A stretch of DNA of 64,000 bases from Prevotella sp. UBA2755. GTDB taxonomy: Bacteria; Bacteroidota; Bacteroidia; Bacteroidales; Bacteroidaceae. The position numbers and the translations under genes were made by a program. Below, in pieces: positions 34,771 through 43,404 of this stretch. The number at the start of each line of letters is the position of its first letter. The first letter of the stretch is position 1. The notes beneath the pieces are model-generated. The model searched no databases, was not told the origin of the DNA, and saw only the letters and a list, made by a program, of their open reading frames with translations. The DNA is taken from the NCBI GenBank assembly GCA_002353225.1, contig DEJF01000017.1, positions 20,969 to 84,968 of the forward strand, given 5' to 3'.

Positions 34771-36573
34771 ATGAAAAGACTCGTTTTATGGTGTTTCTTA
34801 TGGTGTACTGCCGTCATGGCGACAGTAGCAGAAGAAGTACCGCAAGTGGCAAATGTGTTGGCGCGCCATACAACTTCTCTCAATGGCGCATGGAACTATA
34901 TTGTGGATGTGCAGGAGGAGGGCTATTATGACTATCGGATGAAACCGACGCCATGGGGGTTCTTTCGTAACGCCAAACCACAGCGACCAGAGGACTTGAT
35001 TGAGTATGACTTTGACAAGGCGCCGGTGATGCAAGTACCTGGTGACTGGAACACGCAGGACGAGCGGTTGTTCTTTTACGAAGGAACAGTATGGCTGAAA
35101 CGCTCTTTCCAATGGCATCCCCATGATGACCATCATACCATATTATATTTTGGTGCCGTCAACTATGAGGCGCATGTTTATGTCAACGGGCAGTTGGCAG
35201 GTCATCATGTAGGCGGTTTCACTCCGTTTAATTTCGATGTGACTAAGTTATTACGAGATGGGGAGAACGTCGTTATTGTAAAGGTGGATAACAAACGGCA
35301 TGCCGAGAGCGTCCCCACGCAGATATTCGACTGGTGGAATTATGGGGGTATCACCCGTGATGTGTTGCTGGTCGACGTGGAACCAGTATATATCGAGAAT
35401 TACAGCCTGCAACTGGTTAGTCTGGAAGGACGGAGACTGTCTTTTAGTGTCTGTCTGAATCAAAGGGTGGCAGGACAGGAAGTGACGCTTTCCATTCCAG
35501 AACTCAAGATTAAGAAGTCGGTCATGACGGATGCAGAGGGGTGTGCCACCTTGTCGATGAAGGCGAAACCTCTGTTATGGTCACCTGCGTCTCCTAAATT
35601 ATATAAGGTAGAGATTCAGCGTGGCACGGAGGTGATACGTGATGAGATCGGTTTCCGAACGATAGAGACGCGTGGTAAGCAGATTCTGTTGAATGGGGAA
35701 CCCATTTTCCTCAAAGGTATCTCCATCCATGAGGAGAAAGCCCATGGGGGTGGGCGTGCCAACTCTACAGCCGATGCCCATACCTTGCTCTCATGGGCGA
35801 AGGAGTTGGGATGCAACTTTGTGCGCCTTGCCCATTATCCCCATAATGAGTATGCTGTCCGTGAGGCGGAGCGCATGGGAATGCTGGTATGGTCGGAGAT
35901 CCCTGTCTACTGGACTATCGCATGGACGAATCCGGAAACCTATCAAAATGCGGAGCGACAACTGACGGATATGATCCGTCGCGACCAGAACCGTGCGAAT
36001 GTCATTATCTGGTCAATCGCTAATGAGACACCACATAGTGCGGAGCGTGATAGGTTCCTCAGTCGTCTCGCCACGAAGGCACGTTCATTGGATTCCACCC
36101 GTCTGATATCTATGGCAATGGAGGTTACTTCCGCTGATCATTACAAGAACCGCTTGCAGGACAACATGAATGAATACGTTGATGTCGTGTCATTTAATCA
36201 GTATATTGGATGGTATCGTGATGTGAATGACGCCTCTAAGATGGAGTGGGAGATACCTTACGATAAACCAGTCATTATCAGTGAGTTCGGCGGAGGTGCT
36301 AAATATGGACTTCATGGCGATAAGAACCAACGATGGACGGAGGAGTTCCAAGAGAACCTCTATCGGGAGAACTGTGCCATGCTTGACAAGATTGACGGTT
36401 TGGCAGGTACCACCCCATGGATTCTCAAAGACTTCCGTTCTCCTCGACGTGTCCTTAACGGTATACAGGACTATTATAACCGCAAGGGACTTTTCTCTGA
36501 TGAGGGTCAGAAGAAAAAGGCTTTCTATGTTCTCAAAGAGTGGTATGAGAAGGCTTCCTCCAATCACGAATAG
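34771..36573 (+). CDS. Glycoside hydrolase family 2 enzyme (beta-glucuronidase/beta-galactosidase type)
   Basis: A 600-residue exported GH2 enzyme with a signal peptide ending near ATVAEE. The sugar-binding domain has LNGAWNYIVD and FYEGTVWLKRSFQW, followed by an immunoglobulin-like domain and the TIM barrel from about residue 300 (LNGEPIFLKGISIHEE). The acid/base is probably Glu419 in IWSIANETPHS and the nucleophile Glu505 in VIISEFGGGAKYG. The barrel resembles beta-glucuronidase-type GH2. I cannot fix the substrate, since the Asn-x-Lys glucuronate motif is not obvious. It stands alone with its own promoter and is followed by a repeat-rich gap. Confidence 0.9.
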   Translation: MKRLVLWCFLWCTAVMATVAEEVPQVANVLARHTTSLNGAWNYIVDVQEEGYYDYRMKPTPWGFFRNAKPQRPEDLIEYDFDKAPVMQVPGDWNTQDERLFFYEGTVWLKRSFQWHPHDDHHTILYFGAVNYEAHVYVNGQLAGHHVGGFTPFNFDVTKLLRDGENVVIVKVDNKRHAESVPTQIFDWWNYGGITRDVLLVDVEPVYIENYSLQLVSLEGRRLSFSVCLNQRVAGQEVTLSIPELKIKKSVMTDAEGCATLSMKAKPLLWSPASPKLYKVEIQRGTEVIRDEIGFRTIETRGKQILLNGEPIFLKGISIHEEKAHGGGRANSTADAHTLLSWAKELGCNFVRLAHYPHNEYAVREAERMGMLVWSEIPVYWTIAWTNPETYQNAERQLTDMIRRDQNRANVIIWSIANETPHSAERDRFLSRLATKARSLDSTRLISMAMEVTSADHYKNRLQDNMNEYVDVVSFNQYIGWYRDVNDASKMEWEIPYDKPVIISEFGGGAKYGLHGDKNQRWTEEFQENLYRENCAMLDKIDGLAGTTPWILKDFRSPRRVLNGIQDYYNRKGLFSDEGQKKKAFYVLKEWYEKASSNHE

Positions 36574-36672
36574 GAGCCTTCGCTCAAAAATCACTCCCCT
36601 TCTGCCGTTTCTTTCTGAAACACCAATGTGCAGGGCGTTACAAGACGGGAATAGTTGCTCTAAGTCTCCGAT

Positions 36673-36785
36673 GCCTCCGCTCACAGTGAGTGATGCCTCC
36701 GATTAAAGATGGGAAATTTTCCCCTCTCAGAGAGGAGACGCTCCTCTCTGTGAGCGAAGGCACCCGCCACGGTGATCGGAGGCAT
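36673..36785. repeat. Nested inverted-repeat array
   Basis: Several dyads are packed into 113 bases. GCCTCCGCTCACAG (36673) pairs with CTGTGAGCGAAGGC (36748) with one mismatch. ATGCCTCCGAT (36693) pairs perfectly with ATCGGAGGCAT (36775). A perfect 10-base hairpin with loop ACG occupies 36728-36750, and GGGAAA-T-TTTCCC lies at 36711-36723. I see no gene in 36574-36891; short frames here are products of these repeats. Confidence 0.75.
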
Positions 36786-36891
36786 TGCTATCAGCAAAAT
36801 CATTCAGAGCCCCCTGCAACCTCCATAGAATACATGCCGTCATTTAGTGCTTCTTCCACTCGTTTTTACCCCATTTTTGCAGCAAAATCGC

Positions 36892-37000
36892 CAATCGTTG
36901 TCACCCTTGTCACCTCGTTGTTACCGACAATCCCCTGATAATCAAATAGTTTTGCAAGGTGGCAACGGTAACAAGGGTTTTAAAAATTACGTGTAGGGGA
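36892..37000 (-). repeat. Dispersed repeat of about 105 bases, copy B
   Basis: Inverted relative to copy A at 7637. It runs from the arm CGTTGTCACCCTTGTCACC through TTGCAAGG to TTACGTGTAGGGG, ending at the base before ATG 37001. The small secreted-protein gene therefore takes its upstream region from the element. Confidence 0.85.
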
Positions 37001-37303
37001 ATGGGGGCTCTATTATTATCCATTATACTGACTCTGACTTGTTTGCAGAGTCATGCCCAGAATATAACAGGCACCCATACTCTACGTATTGACGACAAAG
37101 TGGAAAAGCAATTAGTGGAGTATGAACTAAATGACGAGTCTGCCATGAATGTGGTGTGGGACTTACGTGACTTATCCGACCTTGACGAGAAACATCAGGT
37201 CGTTTATACCGATGTATATAATAAGGAGCAACTGGTGGCTGGTGTGGAGAGCAACGCACTTACCTACTACGGACAGGTAACGAGTAGTACGGTGAGTTTG
37301 TAG
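37001..37303 (+). pseudogene. Small secreted protein, probably the N-terminal remnant of a longer one
   Basis: A 100-residue frame. ATG 37001 gives a good signal peptide (GALLLSIILTLTCLQSHAQN). In-frame codons upstream lie in the dispersed repeat and are not believed. The mature part, ITGTHTLRIDDKVEKQLVEY and VVYTDVYNKEQLVAG, looks like the start of a folded extracellular domain and stops abruptly after GQVTSSTVSL. I know no family of this length. The sudden end, the lack of any following frame and the repeat at the front suggest a truncated gene (inference). Confidence 0.5.
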
Positions 37304-37359
37304 ACACGATTAAAAACATAGAATGGGACTCTGAATGATCCACTTTAATGTATAGACAT

Positions 37360-37390
37360 TTTGTGGAATGAAATAAAAGGTGTATCTTTG
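37360..37390 (+). promoter_or_regulatory. Promoter of the small exported protein gene at 37406
   Basis: TTTG at 37360-37363, 19 bases, TATCTTTG at 37383-37390: an exact Bacteroidetes promoter. It rules out the upstream in-frame ATG at 37361 as the start. Confidence 0.75.
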
Positions 37391-37405
37391 CCAAGTAAAA
37401 TAAAT

Positions 37406-37963
37406 ATGTCATTAAAGATTAAAACAAGTATGTCGAAAAAAATATGTAGTTTTGTGATGCTTCTGATGGTTGTTCTGTTTGTTTACGGACAGATGGGACA
37501 AGGAGGAGTTTCTGTTAATGATGATAAGCATTCAGAGACTTATATACGACAACGTGTTGACATCATCTACGGGCGTTATCAGAATCCCGTCTATGATGAA
37601 TACGGAATTAGACTGATGGATAACTCTGTCAATTACGACAGTGCATTTTGTACTTCACGTTATATGTCACTGATGAGACTGGCATTGGAAAAACTGAATG
37701 ATGAAGAGCCTTTGTTTGATTATGATCATTGGACGAATTCACAGGATGACAATAACTTCACGTATACTATTAAGGAAGTGAGTAATATCACGGACTCTAC
37801 GGCGGTGATTACCATTACAGCCCATAACTTCGACAATGACTATCCCATCATGCTCCGTCTTCTTTTTGAGCGGGACGACTGGTATGTGGACGATTTCCTT
37901 GCAACAGATGGGGTAGGTAGTGATAAGGATTATTTCCAAGATATTATTAAGAATTATCAATAA
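37406..37963 (+). CDS. Small exported protein, DUF3828/NTF2-like
   Basis: About 185 residues from ATG 37406, or 177 from ATG 37430, which begins directly with a signal peptide (KKICSFVMLLMVVLFVYGQ). The mature part has YIRQRVDIIYGRYQNPVY, CTSRYMSLMRLALEKL and NITDSTAVITITAHNF. A helical start followed by strands that describe the effect of the substrate (RLLFERDDWYVDDFL) resembles DUF3828/NTF2-like lipoproteins of Bacteroidota. The family call is tentative and the function is unknown. The next gene starts 19 bases downstream. Confidence 0.7.
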   Translation: MSLKIKTSMSKKICSFVMLLMVVLFVYGQMGQGGVSVNDDKHSETYIRQRVDIIYGRYQNPVYDEYGIRLMDNSVNYDSAFCTSRYMSLMRLALEKLNDEEPLFDYDHWTNSQDDNNFTYTIKEVSNITDSTAVITITAHNFDNDYPIMLRLLFERDDWYVDDFLATDGVGSDKDYFQDIIKNYQ

Positions 37964-37982
37964 AGGTGGGAAAAGTAATCGT

Positions 37983-38756
37983 ATGATGACAGATACGATA
38001 TCGAGTACACAGAATCCGAGGATCAAACAGTTGTTACTATTGCAACAGAAATCCTCGGAACGTCGCAAACAGGGCGTGTTTGTGATAGAGGGAAAACGTG
38101 AGTTGCAGCATTGTGTGGAAGGTGGTTACGAGGTGGTGACCTATTTTGTCTGTCCAGTATTGTATCAGGACGAGGTACCACAGGATGCTGTACTAGTGAC
38201 TCCTGCTGTGTATGAGAAAATCGCTTATCGGGGGACAACGGAAGGAGTAGTGGCAATTGTCCGTGCCAAACCTAAAGCGTTGGATGACTTACAGTTGCCA
38301 GAGAATCCCTTGTTGATGGTATTGGAGAGGGTAGAGAAACCAGGAAACTTAGGGGCTATCCTGCGTTCTGCCGATGCCGCCAAGGCTGATGCCGTCATCG
38401 TGTGTGACCCCTTGACAGATCTCTATAATCCTAATCTGATACGAAGCAGTATAGGAGCAATCTTTACTGTTCCTACAGTCGCTTGTACCTCCGAGGAGTG
38501 CATCCGTTTCTTACAAGCAAGGAATATCCAGATACTGACGGCACAACTCCAGGACTCCAACCTCTATTATGATCAGGACATGCGGAAAGGAACGGCTATC
38601 GTGATGGGGACAGAGGCAACAGGACTGACCGACCAATGGCGTAAAGCAGCCACAGCACATATCCGTATTCCGATGCTGGGTAAACTCGACTCGTTGAATG
38701 TCAGTGTGTCGGCTGCCATTCTGTTGTTCGAGGCTGTCCGTCAACGAACAGTATAG
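37983..38756 (+). CDS. TrmH/SpoU-family RNA 2'-O-ribose methyltransferase
   Basis: About 257 residues from ATG 37983; the frame is open further upstream but overlaps the previous gene and lacks family sequence. The N-terminal substrate-binding domain has STQNPRIKQLLLLQQKSSER and FVIEGKRELQ. The SPOUT domain shows the three family motifs: LERVEKPGNLGAILRSADAA, VIVMGTEATGLTD and IPMLGKLDSLNVSVSAAILL, which form the trefoil-knot S-adenosylmethionine site. It probably methylates a ribosomal RNA ribose (RlmB/TrmH group). Its last 16 bases overlap the convergent M64 peptidase gene. Confidence 0.93.
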   Translation: MMTDTISSTQNPRIKQLLLLQQKSSERRKQGVFVIEGKRELQHCVEGGYEVVTYFVCPVLYQDEVPQDAVLVTPAVYEKIAYRGTTEGVVAIVRAKPKALDDLQLPENPLLMVLERVEKPGNLGAILRSADAAKADAVIVCDPLTDLYNPNLIRSSIGAIFTVPTVACTSEECIRFLQARNIQILTAQLQDSNLYYDQDMRKGTAIVMGTEATGLTDQWRKAATAHIRIPMLGKLDSLNVSVSAAILLFEAVRQRTV

Positions 38757-39973
38757 AAATCAATCAGTTTGGTGAGCGCCTGTTGACAGACAGGACAGAA
38801 CACAGGGTGCTCGTTGGTGCGCATCCTACAATCCTCTTGTCCTCGCCAGACACCCTTAGAGAGATAACCACCCCCCTCTACGAGTCCTGCTTTTCCCGCA
38901 TCAATCAGGTTCTGCCATTTAGCAGGCTTCTTAGTGGTTGTCGTCAGGTTTGGCTCCCAAGGTTCTGTATCCGCAAAATACATGGGGTCGCTGTCGCCAT
39001 AGGGATACTCGTCACCCAAGCCGCCAAAGGAGTGTCCGAACTCATGGACCACCACAGGACGGAAATGTTTGCCACGGGTATAACTCAGATTATAGGAGTT
39101 ATAGATGCCCCCACCTCCATAATGGGCAGTATTGGCAAGGATAATGATATGCTCGTAGGGTGTACAGGCAAGCCAGTCGTGTAGTTGTTTCAGGTGGAGG
39201 GTTGTCAGATAACGTGTACTATAAAACGTGTCGAAATGCGAGGCAAGTGCCGTATTCCGCCAGATACCCATACATGGTTGACTGACATCAGTGTCGTGAG
39301 AGGGTGAGAGTAGGGCAATGATGTTGAAACGGTTACGCAATTGTTTGAAAGGCTCATGCTCAAAGAGTGCCTCCATTGCCACATGGCAGTCGGCAAGATA
39401 CTGGTCCATCTGCTCTGCGGTATAACCCTCGGCAACGTAGGCGATATGGATGCAGCAAGTAGTATCTGCTGCCTGTTGGAGGGTGACATAGGGAGTGTTC
39501 TCCTTCCGTTTCAATTGACGAATCAGGATATCTTTCGGGTCAACCTCATGAGTCAGTGAGGCGATGATCTTATCGTGGTAGTCACGCATTTCCACCTTGA
39601 TGCTGACGGGTTGTTTAGGATAAGGTACGAGAAAGACATTCTCAAATGATTTCTTGGTATGTTTCGCCTCCTCAGTGGCAAGCCATTCCTGAAAGAGGGT
39701 GGAGAAGGAGTGACGGTAGATGACCGTTCTCGTCGACTTGTCGCAAACCGTTATCTGTCCGTTACCAGTAAGAGGTAGTTCACTCAGTCTGTGCTTGCGT
39801 CCATACCAGCGTTTGCTCTTGGAGAGTTGATCTACATAAATCTGCTGGCTATTGACATCACCTGCAAAGACATAGTCGAGGCGAAGGGTACTGTCTGAAA
39901 AATATTGCTCATAGTCTTGAGCCTGTATGCCCACCGAGATAAGCGCAGTTAAGAGGAGGATGAATATCTTCAT
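38741..39973 (-). CDS. M64-family (IgA-peptidase-like) zinc metallopeptidase, exported
   Basis: A 410-residue secreted protein with a signal peptide (KIFILLLTALISVGIQAQ). The N-terminal domain of about 150 residues is strand-rich. The peptidase domain has CIHIAYVAEGYTAEQMDQY and the zinc motif HEFGHSFGGLGDEY (His310, Glu311, His314), with a downstream Asp/Glu as in family M64. M64 founder enzymes cleave IgA, but most Bacteroidota members have unknown substrates. It is the last gene of the long minus-strand run and overlaps folK by 4 bases. Confidence 0.9.
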   Translation of the reverse strand: MKIFILLLTALISVGIQAQDYEQYFSDSTLRLDYVFAGDVNSQQIYVDQLSKSKRWYGRKHRLSELPLTGNGQITVCDKSTRTVIYRHSFSTLFQEWLATEEAKHTKKSFENVFLVPYPKQPVSIKVEMRDYHDKIIASLTHEVDPKDILIRQLKRKENTPYVTLQQAADTTCCIHIAYVAEGYTAEQMDQYLADCHVAMEALFEHEPFKQLRNRFNIIALLSPSHDTDVSQPCMGIWRNTALASHFDTFYSTRYLTTLHLKQLHDWLACTPYEHIIILANTAHYGGGGIYNSYNLSYTRGKHFRPVVVHEFGHSFGGLGDEYPYGDSDPMYFADTEPWEPNLTTTTKKPAKWQNLIDAGKAGLVEGGGYLSKGVWRGQEDCRMRTNEHPVFCPVCQQALTKLIDFYTVR

Positions 39974-40323
39974 AGGATATCTTGGATAATGTTCTGGATA
40001 TATGGTCGCTGCCAGTCTTTCTCATGGTAACGGCAATCGTCATACTGCATCAGATCAAGGTCGATGGTCACTCTGGCTTTCGTCCGTCTTGTTGCAGCCT
40101 CTGTTTCCTTCAGTAAGGCTTGCAGGTCGTCAGCCGATAAGTCTGTCATTCCTGTGACAAGGCGGTTCATGTACCACTTACCTGAGCCCTTAATGTCGGC
40201 AGTCCACAATCTACGGCTTAATAGACAATCATCCAACAGACACAGCAGACACTCAGATGCCCATTGGATATGGACAGCCTGCTGTTGGTTCGACCCTAAA
40301 GCGATGATGACACGATGCTTCAT
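39970..40323 (-). CDS. folK: Short 2-amino-4-hydroxy-6-hydroxymethyldihydropteridine pyrophosphokinase
   Basis: A 117-residue HPPK-like protein of folate synthesis. Visible family features are IIALGSNQQQA at the start, KWYMNRLVTGMT (matching the FLNxV strand), LLKETEAATRR and VTIDLDLMQYDDCRY with the paired metal-binding Asp. At 117 residues it is shorter than the usual 130-160, because the loop between the first helix and the YMNR strand is cut down and the C-terminal PHP-type loop is missing. It may be a minimal HPPK as found in other Bacteroidales. It overlaps both neighbours by 4 bases. Confidence 0.85.
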   Translation of the reverse strand: MKHRVIIALGSNQQQAVHIQWASECLLCLLDDCLLSRRLWTADIKGSGKWYMNRLVTGMTDLSADDLQALLKETEAATRRTKARVTIDLDLMQYDDCRYHEKDWQRPYIQNIIQDIL

Positions 40324-42299
40324 TTTTTCTCTTTCAGGATGCCGTGACGATAGGCGTAAAGTAATTGACGGAGGTCTTCAATCTGTGAACGGAGTTCGTC
40401 ACCTTTGTCTGTGTCAGCCACCAGCATACGATGGGTAGAAAGTTCCACGAGTTGGGTAGTAGACTTGATGTCAGTTCCCTTCTGAATGGCATCTGCGGCA
40501 CTTGTAAACGGCTCGTGCTGAACTAATTGGAAACCACGGCTGTGGTAAACCAGAGTATAACCAGCGATACCCGTTTCTTTATGGTAAGCCTCGGAGAAAC
40601 CACCATCAATCACCATCAATTTACCATTCGCCTTGATGGGATTCTCTCCCTTAGAGGCATGCACAGGAACATGTCCGTTGATGATATGACGGTTAGGACC
40701 TTTCACGCCAAAGGCATCAAGGATGCGGTCACAAATCTCCTCAGAGTCACGTAACTGGAAATAGTAACCTTTCTCCTCTTTATAGGTATTCTTGTCGGAG
40801 AGAAAATAACGCTCAAAGGTCGCCATCTTCGACTTGTCGAACAAGGGAGAGTCCTTGCCACACCAGAGATAGAGGAAATAGTCCTTGGCATACTGTCGCA
40901 GTTCTGCATCTGTGTCAGTAGTGAAAGCGGAACGGATAATCATGCCGATGTTGTGCATCAAGTCTATTCCACTGTATTTCTTTCCCTGATAAAGTGTAAC
41001 TTCCTTTAAACTACCGTCGGCATTCAAAGGACAGGAGGCATGGAAGAGCAGGTTGTGGTTGCTGACATTATACATACAACCATGAGAGAGCAACATCTTG
41101 ATATGCTTGCGTAGTTTCTCACAGACGCGGAAACTATGATGCAGTTTCTGCATTAATTGTTCCTCTTCTGGAGTCAACTGACATGGATTGGCAGGGTTGA
41201 CGGTTGGGAAATGACAGGACAGCATCTTGTAATCCTTACCATCCAAATGGCAGATGCCTTTCTCATAGTTGATGGTGTCCAGCAGACAACGTTCTTCCAT
41301 CATCCACTCTGGACGGCGTTTGAATATCTGTGCCTCTGTCTTAAACTGGATGACGGTAATCGCCTTGTGCATCTGAGCAGTCAGACGCATGTTCTTCTCA
41401 TCGAGGGTATTGTCTTTTAGTAGGCGAGGGATGAACTCCTCACAGGGGTCGTCACCGTAAGTCTCCATGGCGAAGGTGGCAAGTGGAACGAGGTTGATAC
41501 CGTACCCTTCCTCCAAGGTGGCAAGATTGGCATAGCGGAGGGAGAGACGCAACACGTTACAGATGCAGGCATCATTTCCGGCACAGGCTCCCATCCACAG
41601 GATATCGTGGTTACCCCATTGGATATCCCAAGAGTGATACTGACGCATGGTGTCGAGGATAATATGCGCACCAGGACCACGGTCGTAGATGTCTCCCAGG
41701 ATATGCAACTGGTCGATAGCAAGTCGTTGGATGACATTACACAGGGCGATGATGAAGTCATCGGCTCGTCCTGTGGAGATGATAGTGTCTACAATGACGC
41801 TGACATACGCTGCTTTGTCGGAATCATCGGTACGCTCATGTAATAACTCTTCGATGATATATCCAAAATCTTCTGGCAGTGACTTACGCACCTTTGAACG
41901 GGAGTATTTGCTACTGACATCGCGGCATACGGCAACGAGGCGATGGATGGTAATATGATACCAGTCTTCGATGTCTGGTTCGGCTGCCTTGATGAGTTCT
42001 ATTTTCTGTTCAGGGTAATAAATCAGTGTACACAGTTCCTTACGCTCTTTATCTCGGATATCGCCGGCAAATAGTTCCGTCACCTTACGTTTGATATTAC
42101 CAGAGGCGTTTTTCAGTACATGTAGGAATGCCTCACTCTCCCCATGCAGGTCAGCAAGGAAATGCTCCGTACCCTTTGGCAGGTTGAGGATAGCCTCCAG
42201 GTTGATAATCTCTGTCGATGCTGCTGCTATCGTTGGAAATGAGTTTGAAAGCAGTTGCAGGTAGTTCATATCACGGTTTAGGTTAGTAGTTTGACTCAT
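40320..42299 (-). CDS. fbp: Class III fructose-1,6-bisphosphatase
   Basis: A 659-residue gluconeogenic phosphatase of the Firmicutes/Bacteroidota class III, a calcineurin-like metallophosphatase. Motifs: FLADLHGESEAFLHVLKNASG near the N-terminus, LHILGDIYDRGPGAHIILD, WGNHDILWMGACAGND and, late, NGHVPVHASKGENPIKANGK. It removes the 1-phosphate of fructose 1,6-bisphosphate. It overlaps the glycosyltransferase upstream (42296) and folK downstream by 4 bases each. Confidence 0.97.
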   Translation of the reverse strand: MSQTTNLNRDMNYLQLLSNSFPTIAAASTEIINLEAILNLPKGTEHFLADLHGESEAFLHVLKNASGNIKRKVTELFAGDIRDKERKELCTLIYYPEQKIELIKAAEPDIEDWYHITIHRLVAVCRDVSSKYSRSKVRKSLPEDFGYIIEELLHERTDDSDKAAYVSVIVDTIISTGRADDFIIALCNVIQRLAIDQLHILGDIYDRGPGAHIILDTMRQYHSWDIQWGNHDILWMGACAGNDACICNVLRLSLRYANLATLEEGYGINLVPLATFAMETYGDDPCEEFIPRLLKDNTLDEKNMRLTAQMHKAITVIQFKTEAQIFKRRPEWMMEERCLLDTINYEKGICHLDGKDYKMLSCHFPTVNPANPCQLTPEEEQLMQKLHHSFRVCEKLRKHIKMLLSHGCMYNVSNHNLLFHASCPLNADGSLKEVTLYQGKKYSGIDLMHNIGMIIRSAFTTDTDAELRQYAKDYFLYLWCGKDSPLFDKSKMATFERYFLSDKNTYKEEKGYYFQLRDSEEICDRILDAFGVKGPNRHIINGHVPVHASKGENPIKANGKLMVIDGGFSEAYHKETGIAGYTLVYHSRGFQLVQHEPFTSAADAIQKGTDIKSTTQLVELSTHRMLVADTDKGDELRSQIEDLRQLLYAYRHGILKEKK

Positions 42300-43390
42300 A
42301 TTTTCAGGTGATTATAGATTTGTTGTTTAATACGTCTCGTCATTCTATCGTCAAGAGGGGGCACAGGCATATAGCCCTCGTCAAAGCCTGTATAGTCATC
42401 CAGAAGTTGCATGGTGCGACAGGCAGTCTTATAAAGTTTTGTCTCCTTAAGGGTCTCATAAAGATGATCCTCCTCTACATCATGCTCACGTAGTTCTCTG
42501 TCTATCTCACACAGATGACTGATGGTGAGTTGATGGCGAAGGATGAGTTTGCGTACTTGTTTGAAAGTGGCTATCAGACGATCGTTCTCAGAGGCATACT
42601 GTAAACCAATAACATCTTGGATAGACTGTGTCTTCTCGTCAGGTGTAGGTAGGTAGCATGATATCTTCTGGATATCTATGTCAGGTATCTCATAATTCAG
42701 TAGGTGGATGCCCCTTAGTACGATGTTGCTGATATGTTCATAGTATGCGTATATTACTATATACCGCCATTGCTCAGGGTCGTTAATCTCACAGAGGTCA
42801 TCGGTAACCCATTGTGCGTCTCCCGTAATTCCTGCTTTGATGAAACAGCGCAGCAGTTGTTGGGTCTGTTCCTTCATCAGTTCTATCGTATGGCTATCAA
42901 GGACTTTCCGATAGACACAATAGGTCTTGTATGCCATCCCAGAGGACGTAATAGATTGGGTGATAATCGGGTTTCGGATGATTTCCATGCGACTGTTCCA
43001 TCCCAGTTTCTTAATACACTCTTCCTCCATTTTGCCTTGTATGATAATAGCATAGGCGTGTTCAACGATGGCTTTCTGATAGAATAATTTTTTTGGGAGT
43101 TTATCCTTCCAATAGTCCTCATTAATAATCCAAGGCTCCAACTGCCCATAGGGGGAGAGAACCACACGAACTCCTTTTCTGGTAGCCAGTTTGAGGGTAC
43201 GATATGCAGAGTAACGCCAACAGCCGTGAATGTGTAGGATGTCGATATGAATGCTCTGCAGTTTCTCCTTAGCAATAGGTTCAGCGTCCACGATAATATT
43301 CTCTGCCTCTAATCCCATACTGCTAACCAGCATATTCACATAGTCGGTAATCATGCTGTCGCCCTTTGGTATGTAGTGAAGTATTCTCAT
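42296..43390 (-). CDS. GT4-like glycosyltransferase with atypical helical C-terminus
   Basis: A 364-residue protein. Residues 1 to about 145 look like the acceptor half of a GT-B glycosyltransferase: ILHYIPKGDSMITDYVNML, IDILHIHGCWRYSAYRTLKL and GVRVVLSPYGQLEPWII. In place of the donor-binding half with its EX7E motif, the rest is helix-rich with no motif I recognise: LRCFIKAGITGDAQWVTDDL, CEINDPEQWRYIVIYAYYEH and a C-terminal RRIKQQIYNHLKI. It may be a divergent transferase or a non-catalytic partner. It lies 14 bases after a GT2 gene, so the two probably act on one glycan. Confidence 0.75.
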   Translation of the reverse strand: MRILHYIPKGDSMITDYVNMLVSSMGLEAENIIVDAEPIAKEKLQSIHIDILHIHGCWRYSAYRTLKLATRKGVRVVLSPYGQLEPWIINEDYWKDKLPKKLFYQKAIVEHAYAIIIQGKMEEECIKKLGWNSRMEIIRNPIITQSITSSGMAYKTYCVYRKVLDSHTIELMKEQTQQLLRCFIKAGITGDAQWVTDDLCEINDPEQWRYIVIYAYYEHISNIVLRGIHLLNYEIPDIDIQKISCYLPTPDEKTQSIQDVIGLQYASENDRLIATFKQVRKLILRHQLTISHLCEIDRELREHDVEEDHLYETLKETKLYKTACRTMQLLDDYTGFDEGYMPVPPLDDRMTRRIKQQIYNHLKI

Positions 43391-43404
43391 AGGAAATCTT
43401 GTCT

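Noticed and set aside
36690..36938. Frame of 82 codons after the GH2 gene
   Set aside because: It runs through the nested inverted repeats and into the dispersed repeat; the peptide is a by-product of these.
36959..37000. Upstream start for the small secreted protein
   Set aside because: These codons lie within repeat copy B; the signal peptide begins at ATG 37001.
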